This document shows, in pieces, positions 25,047 to 33,738 of a DNA stretch of 64,000 bases. The notes beneath the pieces were generated by a model. The model saw only the letters and a list, made by a program, of their open reading frames with translations. It did not search any database and had not been told where the DNA came from. This DNA comes from Paenibacillus sacheonensis. Lineage in GTDB: Bacteria; Bacillota; Bacilli; Paenibacillales; Paenibacillaceae. The stretch spans positions 310,001 to 374,000 of the forward strand of contig NZ_JAAAMU010000001.1 of NCBI RefSeq assembly GCF_009909195.1, given 5' to 3'. Positions within the stretch are counted from its first letter, which is position 1. Each line of letters opens with the position of its first letter. The translations under genes were made by a program, and so were the position numbers.

Positions 25047-27479
25047 ATGAAAGACAAGAAGCTTTATATGATCGGCAACGCGCATCTGGATCCGGTATGG
25101 CTGTGGCAATGGCAGGAGGGTTTCCAAGAGGCGAAAGCGACGTTCCGCTCCGCGCTCGACCGGATGAAGGAATCGGAGGATTTCATCTTCACGTCCAGCT
25201 CGGCCGCGATGTACGAATGGATCGAGAACAACGATCCCGGCATGTTCAAGGAAATTCAGGCGCGCGTGACGGAAGGGCGCTGGAACATCGTCGGCGGCTG
25301 GTGGATCCAGCCCGACTGCAACATTCCGAGCGGCGAATCGTTCGTCCGGCAGGGCTTGTACGGCCAGCGCTACTTCAAGGAGAAGCTCGGCGTGACGGCC
25401 AAGGTCGGCTACAACGTCGACAGCTTCGGGCATAACGGCATGCTGCCGCAGATTCTGAAGAAGAGCGGCATGGATTACTACGTCATGATGCGCCCGATGC
25501 CGAACGAGAAAGGCCTGCCCGGCCGGACGTTCTGGTGGCAGTCCGACGACGGCTCCCAAGTGCTGACGTTCCGCATCATGTACGAATACTTGTCCTGGGG
25601 CAAGGATCTGGAGAATCACGTGCGCCGCTGTCTCGGCGAGTTCAAGGAGCCGCTGAACGACCTGATGCTGTTCTACGGCGTCGGGAACCACGGCGGCGGA
25701 CCGACGAAGGAGAACATCGAGAGCATCCGCAGAATGAACGGCGAAGCGGACCTGCCGAAGCTGGAGTTCGCGACGCCTGACCGATATTTCGACGATATGG
25801 TCAAGTCCGGCCTATCGTTCCCGGTCGTGCACGACGATCTGCAGCATCATGCCAGCGGCTGCTACGCGGCGCATTCCGGCATTAAGCAGTGGAACCGCCA
25901 GGCGGAGAACCGGCTGATCGCGGCGGAGAAATTCTCTGCGCTCGCCTCGTGGGTCACGGGTCAGCCGTATCCGCTTGCCGATCTCAGCCGCGCATGGAAG
26001 AACGTGCTGTTCAACCAGTTCCACGATATTCTCGCCGGCACGAGCTTGGAGGCAGCCTACGACGACGCGCGCTATCTGTTCGGCGAAGCGATGGCGATCG
26101 CGGACCGTTCCTTGAATTATGCCGTTCAATCATTGTCGTGGAACATCGGCATCGAGCAGGACGAGTCGATGCATCCGATCGTCGCGTTCAACCCGCATGC
26201 GTGGCAGAGCCGCGTCAACGTGGAGCTCGAAGTCGGCGGCATGAAGGATACGAGCGTGCTGCTGGACGATTCCGGCAAGCCCGTGCCGTTCCAGACGGTG
26301 AAATCGCAGGCAGCCGCTCGCGGCCGCTTCCGGCTGAGCTTCATGGCGGATCTGCCGCCGCTCGGCTACCGCGTCTACAAGCTCGTGAAGGAGTCCGCTT
26401 CCATCAAAGCGGTCGGCGAGCCGATCACGGCCAGCGACCTCGTGCTGGAGAACGACCTGCTTCGCCTTGAATTCGACAAGAGCACGGGCTTCATCAAGAG
26501 CCTGAAGGACAAGGCGCTCGACTTCGAGGTCATGAAGGACGGCGCGAGACCGGTCGTCATCGAAGATACGTCGGATACGTGGAGCCATGACGTGCTTCAT
26601 TTCAACGGGCCGTCGGAAACGTTCAAGGCGGCGAAGGTGCTCCGGATCGAGCACGGACCGGTCAAGTCGGTCATCCGCGTCGTCAGCGAATACGGCAGCT
26701 CGAAGCTGGTGCAGGATTTTGCGATGTATCCCGGCAGCAAGCAGATCGACGTCAGCGTAACGGTCGATTGGCGCGAGAAGTTCAAGATGCTGAAGCTCGT
26801 GTTCCCGGTGAACGTGATCTTCAGCAAGCAAACCTACGAGATTCCGTACGGCACGATCGAACGGGAGCATAACGGCGAGGAAGAGCCGGGTCAGAACTGG
26901 GTCGATTACACGGGCATCGTGCAGGCGACGAACGACGTCTACGGCCTCAGCCTCATGAACGACGCGAAGTACAGCTACAGCATGCACAGCAAGGAAATGG
27001 CGCTTACGGTGCTGCGAAGCCCGATCTACGCGCATCATGTCCCTTATGTCCCGGACGCGGACGGAGAATATGCGTTCATCGACCAAGGCATCCAGCAGTT
27101 CAACTATTCGCTGTTGCCGCATGAAGGCACGTGGGAGCAGGCGGGCACGGCGCGCCGCGCTTCGGAGCTGAATTGCAAACCGGTCGCGGTCATCGAGACG
27201 TTCCACGAAGGCAAGCTGCCGCAGACGGACTCGTACGTTTCCGTCGACAAAGTCAACATCATCGTGAGCGCCATCAAGAAGGCCGAAGACAACGACGATC
27301 TGATCGTGCGCTGCTACGAGACGGACAAACGGGCGACCTCGGCCGAGATCAAGCTGCCGAAGTGGAACCGCTCGATCCGTGCCGACTTCAAGCCGTCGGA
27401 TATCAAGACGTTCCGCGTGCCGGCGAACGCCGATCTTCCGGTAACGGAGACGAGCATGCTGGAATGGGAGCTCGAGTAG
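25047..27479 (+). CDS. GH38 alpha-mannosidase
   Basis: This 810-residue cytoplasmic retaining alpha-mannosidase removes terminal alpha-mannose from imported glycans. The N-terminal zinc motif NAHLDPVWLWQW gives His13 and Asp15. GGWWIQPDCNIPSGES follows, and the nucleophile is Asp125 in NVDSFGHNG. The helical middle domain has HASGCYAAHSGIKQWNR, and a large beta-rich C-terminal region completes the GH38 layout. No signal peptide is present. The ATG is preceded by AATAGGAGATG. It is followed one base later by the class II aldolase gene, so translation is probably coupled. Mannose or mannosides are therefore likely to be part of the substrate. Confidence 0.94.
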   Translation: MKDKKLYMIGNAHLDPVWLWQWQEGFQEAKATFRSALDRMKESEDFIFTSSSAAMYEWIENNDPGMFKEIQARVTEGRWNIVGGWWIQPDCNIPSGESFVRQGLYGQRYFKEKLGVTAKVGYNVDSFGHNGMLPQILKKSGMDYYVMMRPMPNEKGLPGRTFWWQSDDGSQVLTFRIMYEYLSWGKDLENHVRRCLGEFKEPLNDLMLFYGVGNHGGGPTKENIESIRRMNGEADLPKLEFATPDRYFDDMVKSGLSFPVVHDDLQHHASGCYAAHSGIKQWNRQAENRLIAAEKFSALASWVTGQPYPLADLSRAWKNVLFNQFHDILAGTSLEAAYDDARYLFGEAMAIADRSLNYAVQSLSWNIGIEQDESMHPIVAFNPHAWQSRVNVELEVGGMKDTSVLLDDSGKPVPFQTVKSQAAARGRFRLSFMADLPPLGYRVYKLVKESASIKAVGEPITASDLVLENDLLRLEFDKSTGFIKSLKDKALDFEVMKDGARPVVIEDTSDTWSHDVLHFNGPSETFKAAKVLRIEHGPVKSVIRVVSEYGSSKLVQDFAMYPGSKQIDVSVTVDWREKFKMLKLVFPVNVIFSKQTYEIPYGTIEREHNGEEEPGQNWVDYTGIVQATNDVYGLSLMNDAKYSYSMHSKEMALTVLRSPIYAHHVPYVPDADGEYAFIDQGIQQFNYSLLPHEGTWEQAGTARRASELNCKPVAVIETFHEGKLPQTDSYVSVDKVNIIVSAIKKAEDNDDLIVRCYETDKRATSAEIKLPKWNRSIRADFKPSDIKTFRVPANADLPVTETSMLEWELE

Positions 27480-27480
27480 G

Positions 27481-28164
27481 ATGACGGGGCGGGAGAAGAC
27501 GGCCGCCGAGCTTCGCGCGGCAGGGAAGTACATGATGGACAACGGGCTGGCGTGGGGAAACGCCGGCAATATCAGCGCGCGCCTCGATGACGGAAGCTTC
27601 CTCATCACGGCGACGGGCACGTTTCTGGGAGAACTCGGTGAAGATGATTTCGCCGAGTGTTCCCTGTCTTCCGGCATGTCGGGGGCGGCATCGCAAGCGG
27701 CGGCCGCAATCGGCAAGAAGCCGTCCAAGGAAGTGCCGATGCATGCGGCGATATATGAAGAACGGCCCGAGATCGGCGCCGTCCTGCATGCCTCTCCGTT
27801 CTACAGCACGATGTTCGCCTGCGCGGCCGAGCCGATTCCATCCGGCTTGTTCGTGGAGACGATGTATTATCTGGAGCGGATCGAACGGGTCGGCTACCAT
27901 CATCCCGGGTCGGCCGCGCTCGGCGAGGCGGTTCGGGAGAAAGCGAAGTCGGCGAACGTGCTGCTGCTGAACAATCACGGCGTGCTTGTGTACGACGTGA
28001 ACGTGAAGGAAGCGCGGATGGCCTTGCAGACGCTGGAAATGGCGTGCCGGATGGTCGTGGAGGCGTTGGGAGCGGGCATCTCCTTGAACCGGCTGCCGAA
28101 GACGGTCGAACGCGATTTCCTGGAGCGCTCCGGCTATCGCGCAAGAAGGACGTGGCAGCCATGA
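27481..28164 (+). CDS. Class II aldolase/adducin family protein (OtnC/FucA/AraD-like)
   Basis: This 227-residue zinc-dependent aldolase or decarboxylase has GLAWGNAGNISAR near residue 20, the phosphate-binding SFLITATGT, MHAAIYEERPEIGAVLHASPFYS (zinc His pair) and LLNNHGVLVY (third zinc region). It shares a 4-nt overlap (ATGA) with the next gene, a four-carbon acid sugar kinase. This is the known pairing of OtnC with OtnK, in which a 4-phospho-3-oxo-tetronate is decarboxylated to DHAP. Specificity here is inferred. L-fuculose- or ribulose-phosphate aldolase activity is the alternative. Confidence 0.9.
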   Translation: MTGREKTAAELRAAGKYMMDNGLAWGNAGNISARLDDGSFLITATGTFLGELGEDDFAECSLSSGMSGAASQAAAAIGKKPSKEVPMHAAIYEERPEIGAVLHASPFYSTMFACAAEPIPSGLFVETMYYLERIERVGYHHPGSAALGEAVREKAKSANVLLLNNHGVLVYDVNVKEARMALQTLEMACRMVVEALGAGISLNRLPKTVERDFLERSGYRARRTWQP

Positions 28165-29573
28165 AAGCGATGATCGGCATCGTCGCGGACGATATTACCG
28201 GCGCGAACGACATCGGCATCATGTACGCGAAGGCTGGCCTGCGGACGGACGTGTACCCGCTCGACTCGTGGAATCCGGCAGCGGCGGATGCCGCGGACCG
28301 GCCGGACGTGCTCGTTATCGATACGAACTCCCGGCTCGACAGCCCGGAGATCGCTTATCGCAAAGTCGCAGCCGCGACGCGAGAACTGCGGGAGGCCGGC
28401 TGCGACCGGTTCGTCAATAAAACCTGCTCCGTGTTCCGCGGGAATATCGGACCGGAGTTCGATGCCATGCTGGATACGCTCGGCGCCTCGTTCGCCGTCG
28501 TCGTGCTCGGCTTCCCGAAGAACGGCAGGACGACGCTCGGCGGCGTGCATTACGTCCACGGCAAGCTGCTGGAGGAATCGGAGTTCCGGCGCGATCCCGT
28601 TCACCCGATGACCGAATCCAACCTCGTATCGATTTTGCGGAAGCAGACGAAACGTCCCGTGGCGCTCGTGCCGATCGAAACGATCGAACAAGGCCCCGCG
28701 GCGCTGCGCGCGGAGATCGACCGGATGCGCTCGGAATGCGCGTATCTGATTCTCGACGTTCGCGACCAACGCTCGCTGCGGATCATCGCCGAAGCGGCGC
28801 AGGATGAACCGATCCTGTGCGGGAGCTCCGCGCTGTCGGAGGAGTCGGCGGTACTGCTTGCGGGGAAGGGCTTGGCCGGAAACGGTGAAACGGCCGGCGA
28901 AGCAGCGAGAAACGATGGGAAGAGCGAGGCGCTCGGCGAAAGCGATGCGCCTGCAAACGCAATAGGCAGTCGATCGGGCGAAGCGGTTCGGAGCGGCGAA
29001 GCATCGCCGAAATCGGCCGAAGGCGGCGTCTTGTGCGCGGCCGGAAGCCTGATGCCGCAGACGGCTGCGCAGGTCGCGTACGCGAAACGAAGCGGCATCG
29101 CGGCGTTCGAGCTCGACTCGCTCGTCCTGCTGCGGCCGTCGGAGAAAGAATCGCATCTCGCGCTGCTGATCGAGCAGGCGAGCGCGGAGCTGCGGGCGGG
29201 ACGGGACGTGCTGCTGCATGCCTCCAACGACCCGGAGAAAGTCGCGGAAACGAAACGGATCGCGAAGACGCTCGGCAGCGGCAATACGGACATTTCGCGC
29301 GACGTATCCGAGGCGCTGTCGTCGGTCGTGGCGGCCGTCGCGGAGCGGGCCGGCGCGCGGAAGCTGCTCGTCGCGGGCGGCGAGACGTCGGCGGCGGTCT
29401 GCGCCGCGCTTGGCGTCGCGGGCTTGCGGCTGCTGAGGGAGATCGAGCCCGGCCTGCCTTCGTGCCTCGCGCTAGGCGGCGAGCCGTATCGGCTGGTGCT
29501 CAAATCCGGCAGCTTCGGCAGCGAGCCGTTCTTCGTCAAGGCGATCGCTCATTTGAAGGAAGCGGCGGAATAA
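28161..29573 (+). CDS. Four-carbon acid sugar kinase family protein (DUF1537, OtnK/DtnK-like) with extra linker
   Basis: This 470-residue ATP-dependent kinase acts on tetronate-like acids. The N-terminal domain starts MIGIVADDITGANDIGI and contains NKTCSVFRGNIGPEFDAML and FPKNGRTTLGGVHYVHG. The C-terminal nucleotide-binding domain has AGGETSAAVCAALG and the end GSFGSEPFFVKAI. Between them, about residues 237-289 form a Gly/Ser/Glu/Ala-rich low-complexity linker, so the protein is longer than the usual ~420-430 residues. The ATG overlaps the stop of the aldolase gene (ATGA). The pair probably forms one metabolic step series ending in DHAP. Confidence 0.9.
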   Translation: MKAMIGIVADDITGANDIGIMYAKAGLRTDVYPLDSWNPAAADAADRPDVLVIDTNSRLDSPEIAYRKVAAATRELREAGCDRFVNKTCSVFRGNIGPEFDAMLDTLGASFAVVVLGFPKNGRTTLGGVHYVHGKLLEESEFRRDPVHPMTESNLVSILRKQTKRPVALVPIETIEQGPAALRAEIDRMRSECAYLILDVRDQRSLRIIAEAAQDEPILCGSSALSEESAVLLAGKGLAGNGETAGEAARNDGKSEALGESDAPANAIGSRSGEAVRSGEASPKSAEGGVLCAAGSLMPQTAAQVAYAKRSGIAAFELDSLVLLRPSEKESHLALLIEQASAELRAGRDVLLHASNDPEKVAETKRIAKTLGSGNTDISRDVSEALSSVVAAVAERAGARKLLVAGGETSAAVCAALGVAGLRLLREIEPGLPSCLALGGEPYRLVLKSGSFGSEPFFVKAIAHLKEAAE

Positions 29574-29591
29574 AAGCTCCGGCGGTTGACG

Positions 29592-29672
29592 ATTGCTGTG
29601 GTTGCTGTGATTGCTGTGATTGCTGTAATTGCAGTAATTGCTGTAATTGTAGTAATTGCAGTAATTGCTGTG
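29592..29672 (+). repeat. Nine 9-bp tandem repeats, unit ATTGCTGTR
   Basis: Nine consecutive units run from ATTGCTGTG at 29592 to 29672, with variants GTTGCTGTG, ATTGCTGTA, ATTGCAGTA and ATTGTAGTA. A partial tenth and looser GATTGCATT-like words continue to about 29730. The array lies between the DUF1537 kinase and SIS genes. A frame through it codes for an unlikely Cys-rich peptide with no ribosome site, so I treat it as non-coding. Confidence 0.85.
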
Positions 29673-29817
29673 ATTGCATTGATTCAGTGATCGCGGTGCT
29701 TGAATTGATTGCATTGATTGCCATGATTGTATTTTTTACTGCGACTACAGACTGCAACGATAACAACGCCTATAGCGACTAGGCGCTTTAACGATTATAT
29801 AGAAAGAAGGGATTGCG

Positions 29818-30447
29818 ATGAGCGCAACGTTCAACGGACTTTTCGTGAAATACCCCGATCTTGAGCCCTGCAGGGAGCAGATCCGGCAGGCGTTCGAGGC
29901 GATGGAAGCCTCCTTCCGCAAGGGCGGCAAAATGCTGCTGGCGGGCAACGGCGGCAGCGCCGCGGACTGCGAGCACGTCGTCGGCGAGCTGATGAAGGGC
30001 TTCATGTCGCAGCGCCCGCTGCCGGCTGCCGAACGGGAGAAAATGCTCGTTCACGGCGAAGAGGGCGCGTATATCGCCGACCGGCTGCAGGGCGCGCTGC
30101 CGGCGATCTCGCTGGTCAGCCAGAGCGCGCTCGCGACGGCGTACATCAACGACGTCGCCGCGGACATGGTGTTCGCGCAGCAGGTGTACGGCTATGGAAG
30201 ACCGGAAGACACGCTCGTCGTGTTCAGCACGTCGGGCAACTCGGCCAATGTCGTCCGCGCCGTGCAAGTGGCCAAATCGCTCGGCATGGCGACGATCGGC
30301 TTGACGGGTCAAGGCGGCGGCCGGCTGAAGGAGCTGTGCGACGTTACGGTGTGCGTCCCGTACGACGGCACGCCGGACATTCAGGAGCGGCATCTTCCGA
30401 TCTATCACGTGCTCTGCATGCTGCTCGAGGAGGCTTTCTTCGCATGA
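29818..30447 (+). CDS. SIS-domain sugar isomerase (GmhA/DiaA family, sedoheptulose-7-phosphate-isomerase-like)
   Basis: This 209-residue phosphosugar-binding protein has the family signatures AGNGGSAADCEHVVGEL near residue 42, STSGNSANVVRAV near 139, and TPDIQERHLPIYHVLCMLLE near the C-terminus, in the order and spacing of GmhA. GmhA converts sedoheptulose-7-phosphate to D-glycero-heptose-7-phosphate. In this catabolic setting it may isomerise another phosphosugar. AGAAGGG precedes the ATG. Its end overlaps the ROK gene by 4 nt. Confidence 0.88.
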   Translation: MSATFNGLFVKYPDLEPCREQIRQAFEAMEASFRKGGKMLLAGNGGSAADCEHVVGELMKGFMSQRPLPAAEREKMLVHGEEGAYIADRLQGALPAISLVSQSALATAYINDVAADMVFAQQVYGYGRPEDTLVVFSTSGNSANVVRAVQVAKSLGMATIGLTGQGGGRLKELCDVTVCVPYDGTPDIQERHLPIYHVLCMLLEEAFFA

Positions 30448-31415
30448 GCATGCTGCTAGGAGGGTTCGATATCGGCGGGACCAAATGCGCAGCCGTGCTC
30501 GGCATCGCCGAGGGCGGCAGGGTCGACATCCTGGCGAAGCGCGGCTTCCCGACGCCGCCGACGCCGGCCGAGGCGATCCGGCAGTTCGGCGAAGCGCTGG
30601 GGGAACTGTTGTCCAAGCATACGGAAACGGGTCCGCTGCAGGCAATCGGCATCAGCTGCGGCGGGCCGCTCGACAGCCGCCGCGGCCTCGTGCTGTCTCC
30701 GCCGAACCTCCCCGGCTGGGACGGCATCGATGTCGTGACGCCGCTGCGGGAGCGCTTCGGGGTACCCGTCGCGCTGCAGAACGACGCCAACGCCTGCGCG
30801 CTGGCCGAATGGCGCTGGGGCGCGGGACAGGGCGTCGCGAACATGGTCTTCCTGACGTTCGGAACGGGCATGGGCGCGGGGTTGATCCTGAACGGCAGCC
30901 TGTACGCGGGCATTACGGACATGGCGGGGGAAGCGGGCCATATGCGGCTCGAGAACGACGGCCCCGTCGGGTACGGCAAGGCGGGCTCCTTCGAAGGGTT
31001 CTGCAGCGGCGGCGGCATCGCGCGGCTGGGACGCGCCATGGCCGAACGGCGTATTCGGGAGGGCGGGACGACCGCGATCTGCCCGGATGCCGCAGGTCTG
31101 GAAGGCATTACGGCCAAAGCGGTGTTCGACGCCGCGAACGATGGGGATGCGTTGGCGCTTGAGGTCGTCGGCATCGTCGGACGGAAGCTCGGTCGGGGCC
31201 TTGCGCTTCTGATCGATCTGCTCAATCCCGAGCGCATCGTCATCGGAAGCATTTACGCGAGGCAGGAAGCCTTGCTGCGACCGATCGTCATGGAAGAGCT
31301 GGCTCGCGAAGCCTTGCCGCTGTCGCTGGCGGCGTGCGAAATCGTGCCTTCCGGGCTCGGCGAGCATGTCGGCGACGCGGCGAGTTTATCGGTGGCCTTA
31401 TACGCGTTGGGATAG
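30444..31415 (+). CDS. ROK-family sugar kinase (atypical zinc motif)
   Basis: This 323-residue ROK protein has no DNA-binding domain and so is an enzyme. The phosphate loop is FDIGGTKCAAVLG. The catalytic region is LQNDANACALAEWRWGAG and then FLTFGTGMGAGLILNG. After GEAGHM, where most ROK kinases have a Cys-rich zinc motif (CxCGxxGCxE), this protein reads PVGYGKAGSFEGFCSGG with only one Cys, so metal binding is probably lost or changed. The ATGA overlap with the SIS gene implies coupling. Possible substrates are mannose, glucose, N-acetylhexosamine or a related sugar. Confidence 0.88.
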   Translation: MSMLLGGFDIGGTKCAAVLGIAEGGRVDILAKRGFPTPPTPAEAIRQFGEALGELLSKHTETGPLQAIGISCGGPLDSRRGLVLSPPNLPGWDGIDVVTPLRERFGVPVALQNDANACALAEWRWGAGQGVANMVFLTFGTGMGAGLILNGSLYAGITDMAGEAGHMRLENDGPVGYGKAGSFEGFCSGGGIARLGRAMAERRIREGGTTAICPDAAGLEGITAKAVFDAANDGDALALEVVGIVGRKLGRGLALLIDLLNPERIVIGSIYARQEALLRPIVMEELAREALPLSLAACEIVPSGLGEHVGDAASLSVALYALG

Positions 31416-31472
31416 GCGCCAATCGGGAAGAAAGCATGAACCAGAGGCAGCGGCGCAGATAGGAATAGCAAT

Positions 31473-31527
31473 GCAGATAGACATAGAAATGTAGATCAAT
31501 ATGGAACTGCAGATAGACATAGAAATG
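31473..31527 (+). repeat. Direct repeat of a 19-bp sequence in the gap before the GH36 gene
   Basis: GCAGATAGACATAGAAATG occurs at 31473-31491 and again, perfectly, at 31509-31527, a 36-bp period. The surrounding 31416-31558 gap is A/G-rich and unlike the coding sequence around it. Function unknown. Confidence 0.7.
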
Positions 31528-31558
31528 AATTCGGAAGAGGCAGGAGGGACCGACAGCC

Positions 31559-33691
31559 ATGTTTGAGTTTAACGAGAAAGGCGCTTTTCGCGTAACCCCG
31601 GAACCTGCGAGGGCCGCGTTCGGCCCGTTTGACATCGCTGTCAAGCTGGATGGCCAAGATCGACCGGAGGCGCTGATGCCGAGAGGGACCGAGCAGGAGA
31701 ACGGGCAGGGAGCGGTCGTCTACCGCTTCGCAAACGAAGCCGACACGGTCCGCGCGCAGCTGCGCGTGTCCGTGGCCGATAATGGCGCCGTGCTCGCGAG
31801 CGTGAGCGCGGAGACGATGAACGACAACGATTTCGGCAGTCAGCGCGCGTTCGCGGCGGAGCACGCCATCGTCGTGACGATCCGTCCGCTGGAAGCGATC
31901 GATGGCCTGATGGCCAATTATCAGCACAAAGACTGGTGGACGCGTCCCCACTTCGATACGGACCCGGCGCGTCTGCCGGCACGGACGCAGTCTATCGTCT
32001 GGCAAACGGCCGGCGGTTATTATCATCTGCTGCCGGTCGTCGGCGCAGCTTGGCGCACGGACGCCGCCGGCGCGGACGGCGGATTCGCGCTGCGGCTGTC
32101 CGCCTACGAGAGCGGCCATCGGCGATGCGATACGCTGGCGTTCGCATTAGCGGCCGGCGACGATCCTTATCGGCTCGTGCAGTCGAACCTCGACGCCGCG
32201 CTGAAGGCGCTGGACTACCCGACGCTCTCGCGCGAAGGCAAAACGTACCCGGAGCCGCTCGACCGCCTCGGCTGGTGCAGCTGGGACGCGTTCTATCATC
32301 AGGTCGACGAAGCCGGGCTGCTCGCGAAAGCCGAGGAGCTGCAAGGACTCGGACTTCCAGTCGGCTGGGTGATGATCGACGACGGCTGGTCCGATACGAA
32401 GGACGGCAAGCTGATGGCGTTCGAAGCCGATCCCGTCAAATTTCCAGGCGGACTGAAGCGGACCGTATCCGCGCTTAAATCGCGCTTCGGCATCCGCCAC
32501 GTCGGCGTCTGGCATACGATCGTCGGGTACTGGGGCGGCATCCACGAGGAAAGCGGCATCGCCAAGACGAGCCGCGAGTCGTTGTATCAAGTGCCTCGGG
32601 GCAACCTCGTGCCATATCCGGACGCGGGCCGGGGTTTCGGCTTCTGGCATGCGTGGCATGGTTTCCTGCGCCGGCAAGGCATCGATTTCGTCAAAGTGGA
32701 CGGACAAAGCTCCGTGCTCAATTATATGAAGGAACGCCGTTCCGTCGGCGAAGCGACCGCGGCGGCGCACGAAGCGCTCGAAGCTTCGGTCGCGCTGCAT
32801 TTCAACGACACGATCATCAATTGCATGGGCATGGCGTCCGAGAACGTATGGCACCGGCCGAAATCGGCGATCTCGCGCAACAGCGACGACTTCGTTCCCC
32901 AGGAGAAGCGGGGCTTCCCGGAGCATGCGCTTCAGAACGGCTACAATTCCTATTACCACGGAGCGTTCTATTGGGGCGACTGGGATATGTACTGGTCCAA
33001 CAACCATGACGACAAACAGAACGCGGTTCTTCGTTCGGTCAGCGGGGGGCCGATCTATATCAGCGACGCCCCGGGGAACACGAATCCCGCGAACGTCTGG
33101 CCGTTGATCTACGCGGGCGGGACGATCATTCGCTGCGAAGGCACGGCGAATCCGACGCCGGACTGCCTGCTCGCCGATCCGGCCGTGCAGCCGGTACCGC
33201 TCAAGCTGTGGAATACGGCCGGAGGCGCGGGCGTCGTGGCGGCGTTCCACATCCATCCGGATGCGGCGCCGGTCGACGGCTTCATCGGACCTGGCGACGT
33301 GCCGGGCCTCGCGGGCGAAGAGTTCGCCGTGTACGAGCATTTTACCCAAAGCTGCTCGTTCATGAAGGCCGGCCAGCGCGAAGCCATCCGTTTGGAAGAA
33401 AACGGCTATGCTCTGTTCGCGGTCGTGCCGGTCGCCGGGAGCGTGACGCCGATCGGTCTCGCGGACAAATACATCTCGCCGGCTTCGATCGCGGCATGTG
33501 CAGCGGATGGCGACAGGACGATCGTCACGCTGCGCGAAGGCGGACGGTTCGCGTTTGCCGCCAAGGCGCATCCGGAGCGCGCGAGCGTGAACGGGGAACC
33601 CGCCGCGATCAAACAGATCAGCGACTATGTCTACGAGATCGACGGCGGTTCGCCGGACCGGTCCGTGCGTATCGAGATCGTCACGGCATAA
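31559..33691 (+). CDS. GH36-type glycosidase, raffinose synthase/alpha-galactosidase-like
   Basis: This 710-residue cytoplasmic protein has the layout of Sip1/raffinose-synthase-type GH36 members. After a beta-sandwich N-terminus, the barrel shows RLGWCSWDAFYHQV near residue 238, GWVMIDDGWSDTKDG near 270, VGVWHTIVGYWGGI, the nucleophile-type FVKVDGQSSV near 380, and WDMYWSNNHDD with ISDAPG later. Such enzymes hydrolyse or transfer alpha-galactose. No signal peptide is visible. It lies between the ROK kinase and the two-domain FAD protein in the long run of genes. A second, different GH36 protein lies at 52470-54452. Confidence 0.87.
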   Translation: MFEFNEKGAFRVTPEPARAAFGPFDIAVKLDGQDRPEALMPRGTEQENGQGAVVYRFANEADTVRAQLRVSVADNGAVLASVSAETMNDNDFGSQRAFAAEHAIVVTIRPLEAIDGLMANYQHKDWWTRPHFDTDPARLPARTQSIVWQTAGGYYHLLPVVGAAWRTDAAGADGGFALRLSAYESGHRRCDTLAFALAAGDDPYRLVQSNLDAALKALDYPTLSREGKTYPEPLDRLGWCSWDAFYHQVDEAGLLAKAEELQGLGLPVGWVMIDDGWSDTKDGKLMAFEADPVKFPGGLKRTVSALKSRFGIRHVGVWHTIVGYWGGIHEESGIAKTSRESLYQVPRGNLVPYPDAGRGFGFWHAWHGFLRRQGIDFVKVDGQSSVLNYMKERRSVGEATAAAHEALEASVALHFNDTIINCMGMASENVWHRPKSAISRNSDDFVPQEKRGFPEHALQNGYNSYYHGAFYWGDWDMYWSNNHDDKQNAVLRSVSGGPIYISDAPGNTNPANVWPLIYAGGTIIRCEGTANPTPDCLLADPAVQPVPLKLWNTAGGAGVVAAFHIHPDAAPVDGFIGPGDVPGLAGEEFAVYEHFTQSCSFMKAGQREAIRLEENGYALFAVVPVAGSVTPIGLADKYISPASIAACAADGDRTIVTLREGGRFAFAAKAHPERASVNGEPAAIKQISDYVYEIDGGSPDRSVRIEIVTA

Positions 33692-33738
33692 AGGCATAAC
33701 CCGCGATCGTTGAAGCGGAACGGGGAGGAGCGGAACGG

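Noticed and set aside
26130-27728. 532-residue open frame on the minus strand
   Set aside because: Antisense shadow of the alpha-mannosidase gene in high-GC DNA; no start signal and Arg/Asp/His-rich composition.
29592-29672. CRISPR array
   Set aside because: Units are 9 bp and contiguous with no spacers; no cas genes in the window.
29577-29782. Cys-rich small peptide read through the 9-bp repeat
   Set aside because: Its CC/NC/SC pattern comes only from the tandem repeat; there is no ribosome site or start.
32147-33697. 516-residue open frame on the minus strand
   Set aside because: Antisense shadow of the GH36 gene; no motif and no ribosome site.
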